A DNA stretch of 64,000 nt from Kappaphycus alvarezii. Its lineage: Eukaryota; Rhodophyta; Florideophyceae; Gigartinales; Solieriaceae. A model generated the notes under the pieces. It ran no database searches. It was given only the letters and a program-made list of their open reading frames with translations, and was not told the origin of the DNA. Within the stretch, counting starts at the first letter, position 1; every line of letters starts with the position of its first letter. A program made the position numbers and the translations under genes. Location of the stretch: assembly GCA_002205965.3 (NCBI GenBank), contig NADL03000638.1, forward strand, positions 558,001 to 622,000. The letters are read 5' to 3'. Of this stretch, positions 10,557-23,800 are shown in pieces.

Positions 10557-11909
10557 CTAATTGAACCTCGCAGAACCCTGTACCACGCCATCCTTTGTAA
10601 AAATCCGTACTGCCCCTCTCTTTGTGATTTCTATGGCCTCTGGGCGCCCCCATAAACCTTACTCATCCCAGTGTCAATCCTCCAAACCCTACCCCCAAGC
10701 CGAATTGATCCCTCTGGGCTGCGGTGTGTGGCCTACCACCATCCTCTTGGCGCCTACCATTTTCAAAGTTTCCCTCAACATTCCGCACGCGCTACTCTTT
10801 GTTCCTGTAGTCCCTAAACTCACCTTGGAATAGTCTCTTAACCATACCGGACTAGCACCTCCTCTCAACACCAATGGCAACTTACCCTTGCCCTTCAAAA
10901 ACGAAGACGTTTCCTGATTCAACTGATCCAACATGTCTACGGCCTCATCTTTCCCCCGCCCTCCAAATGTCAAATGTTTTGGCGTCAATCCACCATGGAC
11001 AAACAAATTATCGCCGACAACCACACTAACCTTTGCACGATCGCTCAACTCGCGAGCCAAGGGTCCACCCCTACACACACTCTTCGCCTGGCCCTCATCT
11101 CTGCGGGCAACTGACGTATCTCCCTCACCAAATCTCCGGGAATCGTGCTAACTGCACCACGGCCACCATTCCACCAACCTATTTCGCGTACCTTATCGCT
11201 TTTGGTACGGGGCCCTCAGCGGCCTCTGCAAAGTCCGCAAATCCACCCTTCGTTACATAACGAAAATCGAGACGCGAGTTCATCAACTCGTGATTACCTA
11301 ACAAAATGTGGACGCGACCCCGTGCTTCGGAGCAGTGTCTTGTAAGTGAAAAAGCAATTTGTAGATGTCACGCTCTCGGTTGCCGCGATCCATTTGATCG
11401 CCAACCTGGATGAGATGGGCAGAACCGCCTATCCAATTGTCTTCTGCATCGATTAAGCCGGCAAAAGAAGGGCGGAGCGCATGGCTTCGAGATCTCCATG
11501 GACATCGCCGAGGGCTATAAGTCGAGGGGGGCCGGGTAACGAAGGGGAGAAGATGGAGGGGGCGTGGAACTGGGGAAGTAAGTTCATCGAGGAGGGCGGT
11601 GACTGGGTTTGGCTTGGAAAATGAACGGGCGAAGGACGGGGGGATGAGGACTTGGAAAATAGACAGCAACCAGTTGGGCGGGGGATGTGAGGGTGATGGA
11701 GGAGACTGGGGGGGCGGATATGGCAGAGCGGCGGTGGAGGTGGCAAAAAGGGAAGGGGAAGTGGTTGGGTGAAGGGAAGCGGAGTTGAGGTAGGCATTTT
11801 TCCGCCGGCGGTATAAAGCTCGTTGGAAGTCGAAGGGAGATGAATACGGTGAAGACAAATGTGCGACGGTACGATTCATGCGGTGAAGGGAAGTCGCCCA
11901 CTGCAGCAT
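10557..11909 (-). CDS. Shewanella-like protein phosphatase (metallophosphoesterase)
   Basis: The minus strand carries all the metal-binding blocks of a calcineurin-like phosphatase in order: GDVHGD (11492-11509), GDQMDRG (11382-11402), GNHE (11287-11298), FVHGGL (10986-11003) and VVGHT (10725-10739). Between them run stretches typical of the plastid SLP1 type: LIDAEDNWIGGSA, then LMNSRLDFRYVTKGGF, GGPLARELSDR, VVGDNLFVHGG, GINSA and WRIDTGMS. The family removes phosphate from proteins using two metal ions, and the plant SLP1 acts in chloroplasts. The Ser/Pro/Arg-rich N terminus fits a transit peptide; ATG 11909 and 11879 are both possible starts. The blocks lie in changing frames. All six junctions between recognised blocks are -1 shifts, no catalytic residue is lost and no stop is needed inside a block, so missing bases in the assembly are more likely than decay. 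End set at the TAG after SARFN. Confidence 0.75.
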
Positions 11910-12016
11910 GAAAGAGCAGTTCAAGAAAAGCTGTGATCCGTGAAATTGAGTAATTTTTTGGAAATGTCGAACATTTTTGCATTAACAGAGACATTTCTTT
12001 CTTCCAGGGAGATAAA
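11910..12016. other. Gap between phosphatase gene and LINE relic
   Basis: Holds the phosphatase promoter region in principle. No clear motif seen. Confidence 0.3.
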
Positions 12017-15000
12017 TTGTACCACTCGCAATCCTCTGTCACTGTTCCTTCGCCATCCCCAATCATCTCTCACTGCATTCCCTTGCCGCTGCCCAATCCC
12101 TCTAACCCACGCCGCAAGCCAAATTCGCCCGCCTCTCCAACCTCTTCTGCGCTTAGAGGTACAAGCAATACTTCATCGAAGTGCTGCGGTCCTCCATCTC
12201 GTATGTTACGGCCCGCTATCCAGAGCTCGCCACGCCCGCCAAACCCGCCAACCCGCCTCTTCCAAACCCTCTCCTCCATCCCCTCCCCAAAACCCTGGTC
12301 CTGCCAAACGTCTCTGACCTTCAGGACCTGAACCAGATTCCCAGATGGAGGAAGCTTTGCCCCCAAGGCCTTCGATCTTGGAATAATGGTTGCCCCTCCG
12401 CTGAACCTACCCAACGATGTCCCCCCCCTCCATTGTCTTTGCTCTCCCCGTCCCCACCCTGCCCTATCTCCGGAACTCCCTCCGACTTCCTTCCCATTCC
12501 CCAGTGTCCAATCCCTGCAGCCGTCTCGCTGAGGCTCGCTCTACACAGGCGCGCACTGGCCACTCCACAAGCTCATGGCTCTCGCTAAATCGGTTCCACG
12601 CAAGAATAGCCGAGGGGAACCCCGAAACCGTCATCGCCCAAGCCTGCTCGCCTCCCTTAAGCGCAGGATCCGCCTAACACAACAGGGGCAGTGGTACCGT
12701 CTCCTTGACGAAGCTGGTGACGCCTAAGGCACAGTTCTCCACCGCAAAGCAGTCCCTACCCGCTCCCCACAAGACCCCTGCAAGCGGACGTTGCTCAACG
12801 GCTCCCCACACAAAGCCGCCCAAACCCTCACTGCCGCGGCCACACCAGTCCCGCCCACCGTGGCATCTACAGACGGGCTCTGCTCCCCCATTCCACACCG
12901 TCCCACTCTGTCAACCGAGCCGAAACAGGTGCCTTGCCCCGCCGTACAAGTTTATCGAGGCGGAAGTCCGCCGCCAGCTGCCACGAATCCCCTACCACAG
13001 CAGTCCTGGTGCAGATGGACTTCACCCCTGCATACTCAAAGCTATAGTGCATGCGCCGGCGGCGCTGAGCCCTCGAATTCGGCCCTCAAGTGGTTCACCG
13101 CATTTATCAACACCTGGTCGATGGAAACTGTCCTAAGGAGACTAGCGCGTAGCTCGCTAGTCCTACCCTCTTGGACCTGTCGAAAGATCTATGCTACTGC
13201 ATTCTCTGTCCGATCGCCATTGGCCTTGCCATCCGTCGACATGTTGGGCACCTGGTAATGAAGCGAATTCGGAACGGACAAAAGTTGGCCAACTATCTGC
13301 AGCCTCATCAACTCTGCGTAGGTGTGTCGTGTCGTGTGCTACGTAAGCCATTGTGCATGCCGCTGGGGCTCGCATCTGCGATCTGCAGGACAATGACCCC
13401 GCCCACATCCTCATTCAGTTTGATGCCCGAAACGTTCCGAAATTCTTTCTCAGGCTATCTGCCGTATCACCGCGGCTGCATATTGGGTCCACGTCCTCTA
13501 CGGGGCTCCTTCCCGCCTCTTCTTCGACTGGCACCTCATATGAGTCGAACTGGCACGCAACAGGGCGACCCCGTCGGCATGTTGCTGTTCGCTATTGCAC
13601 TCCACTCCTTGTGCAAGGCCTGGAATCCAATTTCCCCGCCTTCCCTTTGCACACATGGCACGCGGATAATGGGACTCTCATTGTTTCCGTCCCACATGCA
13701 TGGGCCGTTCTCCAGTATCTGCGCCTGAACAGCCCGAACCTCGGCTTCCATGTCAACCTTGTTCCCCACAAAACATCGGCCTGGTGGCCCTCTCTCTCAT
13801 CTCACCCCCTCCTACATGACCTGCCATGCGACGTCCTCTCTTCGAATGCTATCACGGTTCTTGCTAGCCCGATGTGCACCTCGAATGCATGCAGTTCCAT
13901 GGCCACCAAAGCCCTACAGAAGGCAGAGTCAATCTGGACATCCCTCTCCTCCATGAACGAGCTTCAGATCTCTTACCATATTTTCCGGTTCTGTGCCTCC
14001 TCGTGTCTGGTTACGTACTTGCTCCGCTCAACCCGGCCGCACATTACCTCACCACTTGCTAGAGCTTTTGAAAAGGGGCTGCGAAGGGTTTTCGAGTAAG
14101 TTCACCGGAAGATGTCCGACATCGCATGGCTTCAAGCTACGCCGCCTTTCCGCCATGGGGGCCTCGGCCTCACGCCATGAACTCCCATCAAAATCATGGG
14201 GTACACAGTCTCAAATGTTACAAACATGCCCCTCATTCGATGATTTCCGCTCACAGCCCCGCACATACGCATATCGCAATGCTTCAGGGCACACCCTATT
14301 TCACCCTGGCCATGAGTTTGGACCTCCCTGCAGAACTTATACTAGAGACAGTCTTATCGCTCTCCCATCACCTCAACCACAACGCCGCCTGTTCACTCCA
14401 GGGAGAAATCACCCATCACTTGCACCTCTCCCGCCTCGCCGTGCTACACTCATTGGTCTCTACCGCCTCTTCTCCACACCTTTTTTCTCGTCTGGGCTCT
14501 ACTGCCTCCTCCACGGCTTCCGCCCCTTACCAACACTCCGCTGCCTTCCACCGACCTGCGGGGAGATATGGCGCATGATGGGCGACCTTCGCTTAGGCAA
14601 CCCAATATTGTGCGGCCTCCAGCGCTGCCCGACCTGCCTTTAAGGTAACTGTACTGTTCCCCCTCTCCTCGACACCATGGGCCATTACGCAGCAACTTAC
14701 AAAGGTGGTGTGGGTGCAGCGCGCCGCCACAACCGTCTTCGAGATATTGTATACCACGAACTTACAGGCCCGTCCATTTCCATCATCGTCCTTCAGGAGC
14801 GGGTCTTCGCCGCTGAGCTCCACAATAGCCCAGCCGAGCGGCGCGCACTTGACCTCTTCATCGACGACCCTTTTTTCGCGCCCACCGCTCAGGGACTAGA
14901 TGTAACGATAGTCCGCTCTCACTCCGCTCCATCTCGCAACTGGGCAGGTGGAGGTCTTTCGGCACTTACCTTGGTTGCACAGCGGGAGCGGAAATTCTGC

Positions 15001-15310
15001 GAGATACATGTTACGATGGCGCTAAATATGGCTACGATGTGGCCACTCTTTTACACTGTAATGACGCCGTTGCAGCTGAACCTCCTATGATCCCGAGAGG
15101 TTGCTGCAACTAAGGGAGCCCGGGAAGCGCGAGCTGCCGCCAATGCGCCGTCGTTCTGCCGCCAATGCGGCAGAACGACGGAAACTGAGGGACTCTGCGA
15201 CGAAAATCGCCGCCATTCCTGGCCATGCTTCACCTGGACGCCCGCTTCTCGGCTGGCAGTTTGTCCCGCTAGCCTTTGATTCCCTGGGATGCTCATCGGA
15301 GACCACATCC
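12017..15310 (+). mobile_element. Decayed LINE with RT and restriction-like nuclease remains
   Basis: Plus-strand pieces of one non-LTR retrotransposon polyprotein. Order: a Pro/Ser-rich N-terminal part (12.0-12.6 kb); RFHARIAEGNPETVIAQA; RT entry block FIEAEVRRQLPRIP..SPGADGLHPCILK (12.95 kb); ALKWFTAFINT; PIAIGLAIRRHVG (13.2 kb); ILIQFDARN (13.41 kb); GTQQGDPVGMLLFAIALHSLC (13.55 kb); a catalytic-strand block WHADNGTLIVSVPHA in place of the usual YADDG (13.65 kb); FHVNLVPHKTSAWWPS; then at 14.6-14.95 kb a CPTC...GHYAATYKGG.GAARRHN zinc block and a LDVTIVRS block like the restriction-like endonuclease. The frame changes at least six times and stops interrupt it. It belongs to a different lineage from the 57-61 kb LINE but has the same domain order. 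5' end uncertain; it lies close to the phosphatase start. Confidence 0.65.
15148..15181. repeat. Perfect 15-bp hairpin in the LINE 3' region
   Basis: CCGTCGTTCTGCCGC (15148-15162) is followed by the four-base loop CAAT and its exact reverse complement (15167-15181). A 14-base direct repeat (15134-15147 and 15157-15170) overlaps the left arm and loop, so the hairpin may have arisen by a template-switch copy. Confidence 0.8.
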
Positions 15311-15639
15311 AAGGTGGTTGACAAGTAATGCATGCGGCCGCTACCGCAGCACGTACCGAAAACTCTTATGCGAAAGTATCCTCTCGGCTTTATCAAAAGC
15401 TCAGCTATGCCATTTGGTCCACGTGTGCAGCTTCAGCGATTGGTCGTAGCCTGCAACATGCAGAAGTTTGCCTCCCGCTCGTGGGAAAATGGGGGGTGAT
15501 TTAATATTTGAAAGATTTGGTCGGTCGTGGCAAGACCATAGGTCGCTGTCAACAAAAGCCAATAAAATGAGCGCCTAGAGCACTCACGAGGTGGCACTAT
15601 ATAGACGTATCACTTAGCAGCTCCCGTTTGGAGGAAAGC
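15311..15639. other. Junction between LINE and Copia fossil
   Basis: No gene recognised. A GAGGTGGCACTATAT string near 15.59 kb also occurs near 9.49 kb, a short shared repeat of unknown origin. Confidence 0.4.
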
Positions 15640-17760
15640 AGACTTAACATCAATCTTAACTAAGGTCTATTTGAATATGACATAGAGCGACAGTAGAATA
15701 CATATTTCAAGAGGAGGGCAACGCTTTAAGTCAGTTCGTAGATGCTCCTTCTCTCCGTCCTTATTTCCGTGCAATGCAATCCTAGCTTTGCACATTAAAG
15801 AGTTATCATCCAATTGCTTGATTTTGTACATCACATGGCTGGTGATAATGTTGGACACTTTCGGAATGTCCGAAACATGAATTTCCTTGACTTATTGCAT
15901 GAACCCATCTTGTTCTTTCTGATAGGCATTCTGCAAGGTCATTTACTGTAGTGTCACCCATCAGCGACGACTTATCCCGCATAACGTATTAGCATCGTGG
16001 ATGTAACCGACTACATCTTCCATGTATTAAAATAACCCAAAATTCCCCATTCTGCATAACGATGGAAGGTAGTCCTTGTGTTTTGGCTGAGAAAAAATTC
16101 TTTGTGTCGAAACTTCTCAAAGTAAACTTTTGTCGGCTCTTTTTCTTTAGATGTCAATTCAGAACCAGGAGAAATATGTACTTCAATTTCTTCTAACTAA
16201 TCATTGCGTTGTTCATCAGCATTGGGGTCATCCATGGGCCCATGTGTAAATATTTCTAAGATTTCAGCTTCTCCATAGCAGTGGTACCCTGAATCGGAGG
16301 CTCTGGTTTCGTGGGTTTAGTAAATGAACAATTTGGTTCCGATTGAAAAGTTCCATATAATGTATTTGGGATGGCAGACGGTTTAGCACTATCTTGATTG
16401 CACTTGATGAAATAATCGAATGAGGTAAGATTTGATCAGTGTTATCAAAAAATACTCAGTACACCAGAGGATGGGTCTGGAAGGATAAGGGCGTTCCCAG
16501 TTAAATGTTCGATTATACATATCTGTCACATTCTTACCAATTGCCCAATGCGATGAATCTTGAATTACTAGGTGTCTGATAATCACGGGAGTATTGTTAG
16601 ACGTGGTAGCACTAATAAAGACAGAGCCAAGCAACAGCCTCGAGCAGCTGGCATGTGTTACAAAGCCATATTGCCAGTTTGGCCTATCTGCCACTGATTC
16701 GGGAAGCGATTCATATGTTCCATCAAAAGAGATAAAAGCGAGCTGTGCTATGAGCTTAAGCTCTAATTCTCCAATTCTACTGAATGGAGCACCTTCGTCT
16801 GGCTACGGGCCAAGGAAATCTGAGAATTTCAGTGACTTCTCTGATTAAACGAGATAGAGTTAAGATGTTTCTTTTTCTCACCATACTTCCATCATCTTTA
16901 GCATTTTCATCTTTGTCGAAATTATTTTTCGGTATAAATTGCCTTCATTATCATGATCTGAGGCCCAGTGGCCAACTTTTGAGCAAAGCTTACATACTAA
17001 CGGCACTTTCAACTCGGCCAATTGCTCAGGTGATAATTTCTTCTGTTTCTGTTGCGATTGCTTTTCATGTAAGAGTTAGTGACACCTAAGGAAGTAGTTT
17101 CGATGCTGCACGCTTCTTTCGGTCTATCACACTGCCAAATGACTCCAGCTACAGACTCATATGACACACTCTTTAAACAAGTGTAAGTGTCAGCATCAAT
17201 CCCACCCTCTTGCTGTCTTGGAGAAGTAGCAGCTATGACATGCACCCTTTATTGATATCAACGTCTGTATTGGCCAAAAAAAACAAACTTTACAATACAT
17301 GTTGGTAATTCGGCTTCACTATATATTGAGTTAAGTTTGGATGCTTGTGCTTCAAAACGTAACTCAAAGTTTTTGAAGAATTCAGTAGATCCTCTCTTTG
17401 TTTTTAGCACTTACTGAAGCATGCTATACACGTCATTGAATAAAACGAGAGGGTCACGCTTGAACACGGCCTTGAAGATATCTTCAAGTACTTCTGATGA
17501 TTGAATAGTAGCATTCGGGATCTTTCTCGATAGGTCAAGAGCTCGTCTATACAATTGTGACTGCAACATTATGCCTTGCAAGTCACATGGTATCTTTTTG
17601 CTGTTATCAAGCCGCAATTTGTCGTGGAATGCTTTCCACGGCGTCACGGTAGGGTTCTTGGTCCCTTTCCCATCTGTCCACCGAATTTTCTGATGTCTCA
17701 TGTGAACTTGGGGCAACTGGGCAGGTCTAGGCCCATAACGACAAAGAAATCAAAGGCTGT
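15640..17760 (-). mobile_element. Ty1/Copia-type retrotransposon fossil
   Basis: Minus-strand parts in family order: a gag-like segment (17.4-17.7 kb), a zinc-knuckle-like stretch CKLCSKVGHWASDH (about 16.95 kb), a protease-like region (16.4-16.7 kb, HLVIQDSSHWAIGKN), and a Copia reverse-transcriptase segment (15667-15858, SHVMYKIKQLDDNSL then KARIALHGNKDGEKEHLRTD). The element is clearly broken, with many breaks, and no LTR pair was found. It appears old. Confidence 0.65.
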
Positions 17761-18115
17761 TAGGTTTTTTGCTCTCTTATGTACGCAATATGGGCTTCGT
17801 AGGCTGATCAAATTGAAAATGGTTTTATTTTTTATCAGTGTTGAGTTCAATAAGTGCTCTTAAGTACATAAAATTTGGACATCAAGGCCCTCGGGAGTCA
17901 TGTTGCAATTATTGCAACAATGGGAGATTATTTACATAAAATAGCGTGGGGAGACAAAATTAAATCATTTCACTTGCATTTAAGTTTGTCGGGAGTACAT
18001 TTTGTATTAGATAGAGATTCAGTTATCAACTGAAAGCATCTCAGAGGTCAAATCTGTCCTACCCATTCTCTTCTCGGAAAACGTTTGAACCCAGGGGTTG
18101 ATCGCAAGCACGATA
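17761..18115. other. Spacer between two Copia pieces
   Basis: No coding block recognised. It may include element termini. Confidence 0.3.
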
Positions 18116-18568
18116 CTAGAGCTCGTTTAGATCTATTGGTAACAGACCGGAAAATAGCTTGAGTTGTAGGACCTGACAAAGTGGGCTGTCTGGTTGCGGG
18201 AACGGGTCAGCTATGTTGAGACGTCCTGGAATCCAAACCTTCCGTTCTATATTCTTAGTCTCAAACTCATGGCGTATCTGGCTCAAATCAGCACGAATTA
18301 ATTTGTCTCTGGGCTCCCTGTACTTCAAAAGCGAGTCATAGAGTTCTTTCAAGTCGAAAATAGTTATAACGTATAGCTTCATACCAAGAAGCCCATTGTA
18401 TGCATGTACCAATATTTTTCGTTCACCAAATGCATAGCCAGCGGCAAGTTTCACTACCACAACAATATACTTAATGAGTCTCTTAGATTTTTGCAAGACC
18501 CAATCGAGCACCTGAAAAGCAGAATTTTCTGCAAGGTCGCCGATGAGAAGGCCTGATATGAAACCCAA
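18116..18568 (-). mobile_element. Copia-type RNase H fossil fragment
   Basis: The open minus-strand segment ends with IRADLSQIRHEFETKNIE, then WIPGRLNIADPFPQPDSPLCQ, matching the Copia RNase H C terminus. It lies upstream of the gag part of the neighbouring Copia fossil in transcription order, so it is the tail of a separate copy rather than part of the same one. Fragmentary and old. Confidence 0.65.
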
Positions 18569-20583
18569 TTAGGCGGAGTCCGAAATCTTTCCTGTATCAG
18601 ATAATAATGACTGCTGCGAAGCTGCGGAAGTGTAGAGAGTGAAAAAGGGGACGACGAGATCGTGGAATTCCAGCAACTTTTTTCATCGTAACATTGCAGA
18701 GAGAACTTAAAATTGAATAATTTTTTTGTGAAGCCCGTTTAATTTTGTCCGTTACGCACTATACAGAGACGACGCCAAAAATCTACTTGTCCTCTAGAAA
18801 TAAACCCTCTGATTATCTCCATTGGAAACTCCGGCAATACGCGTTCTTACTAAAAGATGATCCCCTTCTCGTTGGGTTCTCGAATCTACTTAGCTCGAAA
18901 TTAGCAAGTCGCCACACTGAGTGACTAAAAAAGTCAAGAAAGGCCAAAAGCAACATTTTGAAATGCCTTGGCCCTTCTGTACTCCCACATATTCGAAGAG
19001 TTGTCGATGACGAAGAAAGACAGCTAAGAATTTAAGGAATAAATCGCTTGATTCCGCATAACTTTTCAGCTCAAATGATTTATTATCTTAAACAAAAGCT
19101 CGAAAATCCTATCTTTGACGAGAAAAGCGTCGGAAGAAACATGTTTCTAGTTCCTTGGGATTCTGTGACGAACTTGTAACCTACGCAGAAAAACTTTCGG
19201 ACAGGGAAAAGGTGAGTAAGCTCATCTGCTCTTTACCATAATCTTTTGCTCCCACCGAAACGGTCAACGTATTCTCAAAATATACCGCATTTGAAGAATT
19301 TTAAAGTGTCTTTTCCTCCAAATTAAAGCGAAATGCTAATCCGAGCAACCCACTCCAATTTGATGAGCCTTCCACAAATGTTGGAAACGGAAAGCAAGTT
19401 AAATTCCCAGAAATTCAATGAGGGCAAATACTCACATCAGTAGGTTTAATGTACATAGCGAATGGACATCAAGCCCAGCAGGCCGCCGTAGAATACGCTG
19501 GTACTAAGAAAATTGCCGTGTCACTATTGAGGTAAGCCTGAAAATTTTATCTGTGTATGCAGAATTAAGAGAGATTATGAACGACTTGGACGTGTCCTGA
19601 AGCCGAATGGCGGAGGATATCGCCGAAGTGGCCCATATAGCCTTCAAAATCTGGATCCCATCCACAGTCGATAATAAATAGACTACCAAAACTATGAGCA
19701 GCCGAAATGTTTTGGCAAAGGTGAAACTCCCGAAGTGATAGCTCTCGGAAATAGCACCTTCTAGAGGGCCGCATACATGAAATTATTACTCAGTATTGCA
19801 TATCATTTTCCTTTGCTAGTACGTCATTAAATCATAAATTCAGTTAGATCCGAGCCATTTGGTGTCCCACTCATGACTTTTGCAATACCAAGAGACCCAA
19901 ATATCTTCCACGCCCGGGTTTATCAATACATCCGACAGCAGGACATAACTTATACTGCAAAGGCTGGAGCGAAACTTAGTTAACACCTATTTTCTGCATT
20001 TATCGCAACTTAAGTTATTGTAAAGACACTCAAGTGGCTGTTACCTGCAACGAACCTGGCCAACCCTCTTTTAAGCGAATTATCGTCCAGAGACCTTCCT
20101 TATTGTCATTTCAAGAGTACCGTGATCTGCAATCTGATTTTAGCAGCAATTAGAAACTTCACCGTGGAGGCTCTGCGATCTACTCACACCCCATTATGAT
20201 GTGTTTTTCGCTCCCAGTACGCTCATAAAAATAAGGGATAAGACAGGAAAATTCCTGTCACGAATTTTTATCTATTTGTAGCTCCATCTCATCCGCGACT
20301 GTCCAGAACGCAATTGATCCACTGAAAGTATTATCAATAAAGAGTTGATTGGAAGCGCTTTCAATCAATCACCGAATTGTGAACTAGAGCGCCCTTCCGA
20401 CCAGGACAAGTTTCATACCCCTGTGGACCGAAACGAGTAGCACCTATAAATCTCCCTCACTCATCAGCTGCAGCACCAACTAGATCCGAACTGAAATTAG
20501 TTCTACGCGTACTAACATGAAATTAAACATAACTGAAAGACGTACGCCATCGCTATGAGGAGCTCTTACATAATCTTAACTTC
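18569..20583. other. Probable decayed repeat DNA, unassigned
   Basis: Plus-strand translation near 18.8 kb gives SDYLHWKLRQYAFLLKDDP, faintly gag-like. Nothing else is recognisable, and no open frame exceeds about 70 codons. Most likely old retroelement debris. Confidence 0.35.
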
Positions 20584-20826
20584 TGTTGCAACTCGCGGAA
20601 TAAAACTCGCTTGCACGCTCCGGAAGATGATGGGCACAATGGCTCTGACTCCCTGTCGGGACCTCAGGCCTGGCCTGTTCTCGGAAAGCTGTTTTAAGCT
20701 TTCCCTTTCAATTCTCACGTCCTTTCGACAATCCAATTAAAAGCCTACACTAAACTGACACTAATTCCAATTATCCGGTCTTTGATCTAGTTGTACGTCA
20801 CTGCCAAGAAGCTGTACTTCATAACA
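20584..20826 (-). repeat. Gypsy fossil LTR (3' LTR in the element's orientation)
   Basis: 243 bases, TG...CA ends, about 85% identical by eye to the copy at 24308-24551. Confidence 0.85.
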
Positions 20827-23800
20827 CGGCCTTATGAAGTTAATATAGCTTTCTGTAAGTTCATTCAACCAAGGCAAAGGTTCTGCGGCCTTCTGACTTC
20901 AACCCGCTCTGACTAGCAGTAGCAAGGAAGTCCTTCAATAACCCAGGTAGATCCTTGTATGCCCTGTCTAATGGCTCCCATGTCTAATCCGTTGTATCTG
21001 GAAATCCATGCCACTCTAACAAGATCTACATTTGTCCATTCTGATTGCGGATCCCTTGCAACACCTTTACGTTCTGATATGTATTCTCTGAGTGCTGGGC
21101 ATACTCAAGCAATTGAGAGTCGACAACCTCGTCGTCAAGCTCTGTGCGATACAGAATGATGTCATGGGCATGCACATGCTCCACTCTTCCACCAAAAAAG
21201 TGTCTTACCTCATACACCCAGTGGCGCGTCGATCCCACAATCTGCTACAGACCCCTCCATCTGAGTCCTTGCTTCTCTGCCTTGCGCACGAGCACATAGT
21301 CACCCAAATTGAACGCCGCATGCCTCACATTAGTACGCGCGTTTTATTTGAAGATTTCATGCCTAAGTCTCGCCGAAACTTTCTGATTAGTACCCGATGC
21401 ATCTCCTCGAATGCTTTCTGTGTTCGGTCAACCTCAACTATCTAAGCAGCTCTCAATTCTGATAAAGAAGGAACTTCATTTACTTCTCAGTAGGCAACGC
21501 CTGCAACAACGGCCTTTTCGGCCTGGGTCCTGTAAAAACCTCCAATGGTGAGCGATAAACACCAGTAGTACCAGGGCGTAGTACCAAGCGTTTCAACAGA
21601 GCTTGATTTAGTATGCTCTGTACACATTCAGTCACTGCCCGCCTATCCTTTGCTGACAGCCTGAGCTTATGCAGTACTGTGAGGCAAGCTCGCTTGATTC
21701 CTCGTATTATCCGCTCCAAAGACCCGTTTGCTCACGGCGAGTAGGCAGTCGTGAAGTGATGACTATTTTTCAGCTCTGAAGGAATCAGGTCAAACAGCTC
21801 ATTCTGGAAATGTGTACCCTGGTCCGACACTATGTACTCCATGGCTTCAAACGTTGCTATCAAGGTGCACAATGCAACAGCGGCCGCCTCGCTTGTTGCT
21901 CCAACAGTCGGCCATAACCAGGGAAACGAGCTCAAATCTTCACGTATAAGCAACACATACGAAAGATTACTGACAATCTCAACCATATACAGGTACTCAA
22001 AGTGAATCACTTCATTATTTTTCTCCCCATTTAATGCTGATCCGAGTGGACGTGGTACAACCTCTCTTGACCTTGCTACTAAGCAGTGCAGGCAATCTCG
22101 TACGAAGTCGCGAACGTCAGAATTCATGCCATTCCACTTGAAGTTTTCACGGAAAATGATCTCCGTAGTATTAGTACCTCTATTTCTTACATTCCCACAG
22201 TGCGAAAGTATCAAAACCTTTAACTTTAGCTCAGTCGCGACAGCCAGAATCCAGACCGGGACTCCATCACGCAGCAAATCATCCTCCCCTTTCTTCAGAT
22301 GAGCCGAGGCGTTGTGGTTTTCTTGCACCTGGCGAATCACATCAACGCCGGGCCATTTTATTTCGTCGGTCGTTGGCGTTGTCTGCAGATCTGCCTGCAC
22401 TAGACTGAATATCTTCCAGGAACTCAATCCGTTCTTCCGATATCCCCTTGTCCACCGAGTTGGTATTTAAGCGAATACGTTCTCTTCCCCCAGGATGTGC
22501 TCGATATTATACTCGAACTTAGACAATAAAACCACCCAACGCTGCACTTTAGCATTGACATGCTGTCCTAGGGTTAGTTGTGGCGCGATTGGCGCAAATA
22601 CAAAAAGGAGGTTACGGTGTTCGGTAAACACGTAAACACGGTTCTCATGCATAAACAATTAGTCCAGCTTGTCGAACGATTTCACTATCGCAAAACTCTC
22701 CCGCTCCTACGTACTCCAATTGCATTGGGACCCCTTGAAGGTACCGCCAAGGAGCGCCAATGGCTCGTTCTGCTGCTCCAGAAACGGCCTCCGGAACGTC
22801 TCTTGATTAGCTCGAGTCACAAGCCCAGACTGAAAGTTGTCAGATGCATCAGTAAAGATGCAAACGACATTACCCTTTAGCGGGTATGACAAACAAACTG
22901 TCTTGCAGAGACTGTCTTGTATGATCTCGAACGCATGGGATTATTCTCGGCCCCGAGACAGGATTCTTAATGATGTACCGTTAATAGCACGCTTCTTGCG
23001 CCTACCTGCCTTTGTGTAGGCAGCCTCGACTACCTTAGTTAGAGGGGCTATGCGTCTGTCTAAATCAGGAATTGCCGTAGCCATCCAACTACAACAATCA
23101 ATAAAGTCGCGAAGCTCGTCAGCCGTGCGGGGCTCGTGCATGTCACGCAAGCACTCCACCTTCGCTGGATCCATGGTGTAGCTGTTACCATTTAAAAAAC
23201 CCTGCCACACCACTTAATCTCACACGCATGGCTCTTCTTGGCCGATACAAACAGACCGTATTCAGTGCATATTTAGGAAAAAGGGCGCAAAAAACAGAAG
23301 CAACGTCTTCTCATCCTTAGCGTGCAGATTAAATTCATCAATCTATGACTTGATATTTCGGCGTAGTTCCTTGAACACCGGCTCGACTGTAGGCTGAAAA
23401 TGGACAGCTGCGTTGGTTAGTCCCAGTATAATCCGTTTAGACGAGCAATTTAAGTATGGTCACACTACACCACTCGCTGTGTACAAATCTGGATGCAGCG
23501 GTAGCTGCCAGTAACCATGTACAAAATCGATAACAGCAAACAACGAATACCTGCAAAATAATGAGCCTCGGATGCAAGATGTGGCATCGGCCACGATTGC
23601 TTGATTGTTGCTGCATTAACTGGTCTTAAATCGATAGTACACCGAAACTTGGCCTTTGAATCCACGTTTGGTACCAAAAGCGGTGCTGCTTCCCGGCCGG
23701 CGTGGGGATTGGGGACAATGCTTCCCAACTCCACTAGCTTTGCGGTATACTCATTTAGAAAGGCTCTCTGCGTCGCGGGGTATCTGCGCGCTTTGGCCTT

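Noticed and set aside
11453-12898. Long Pro/Ser-rich open frames on both strands between the phosphatase and the LINE
   Set aside because: They overlap each other and the recognised genes and reflect C-rich composition, not separate genes.
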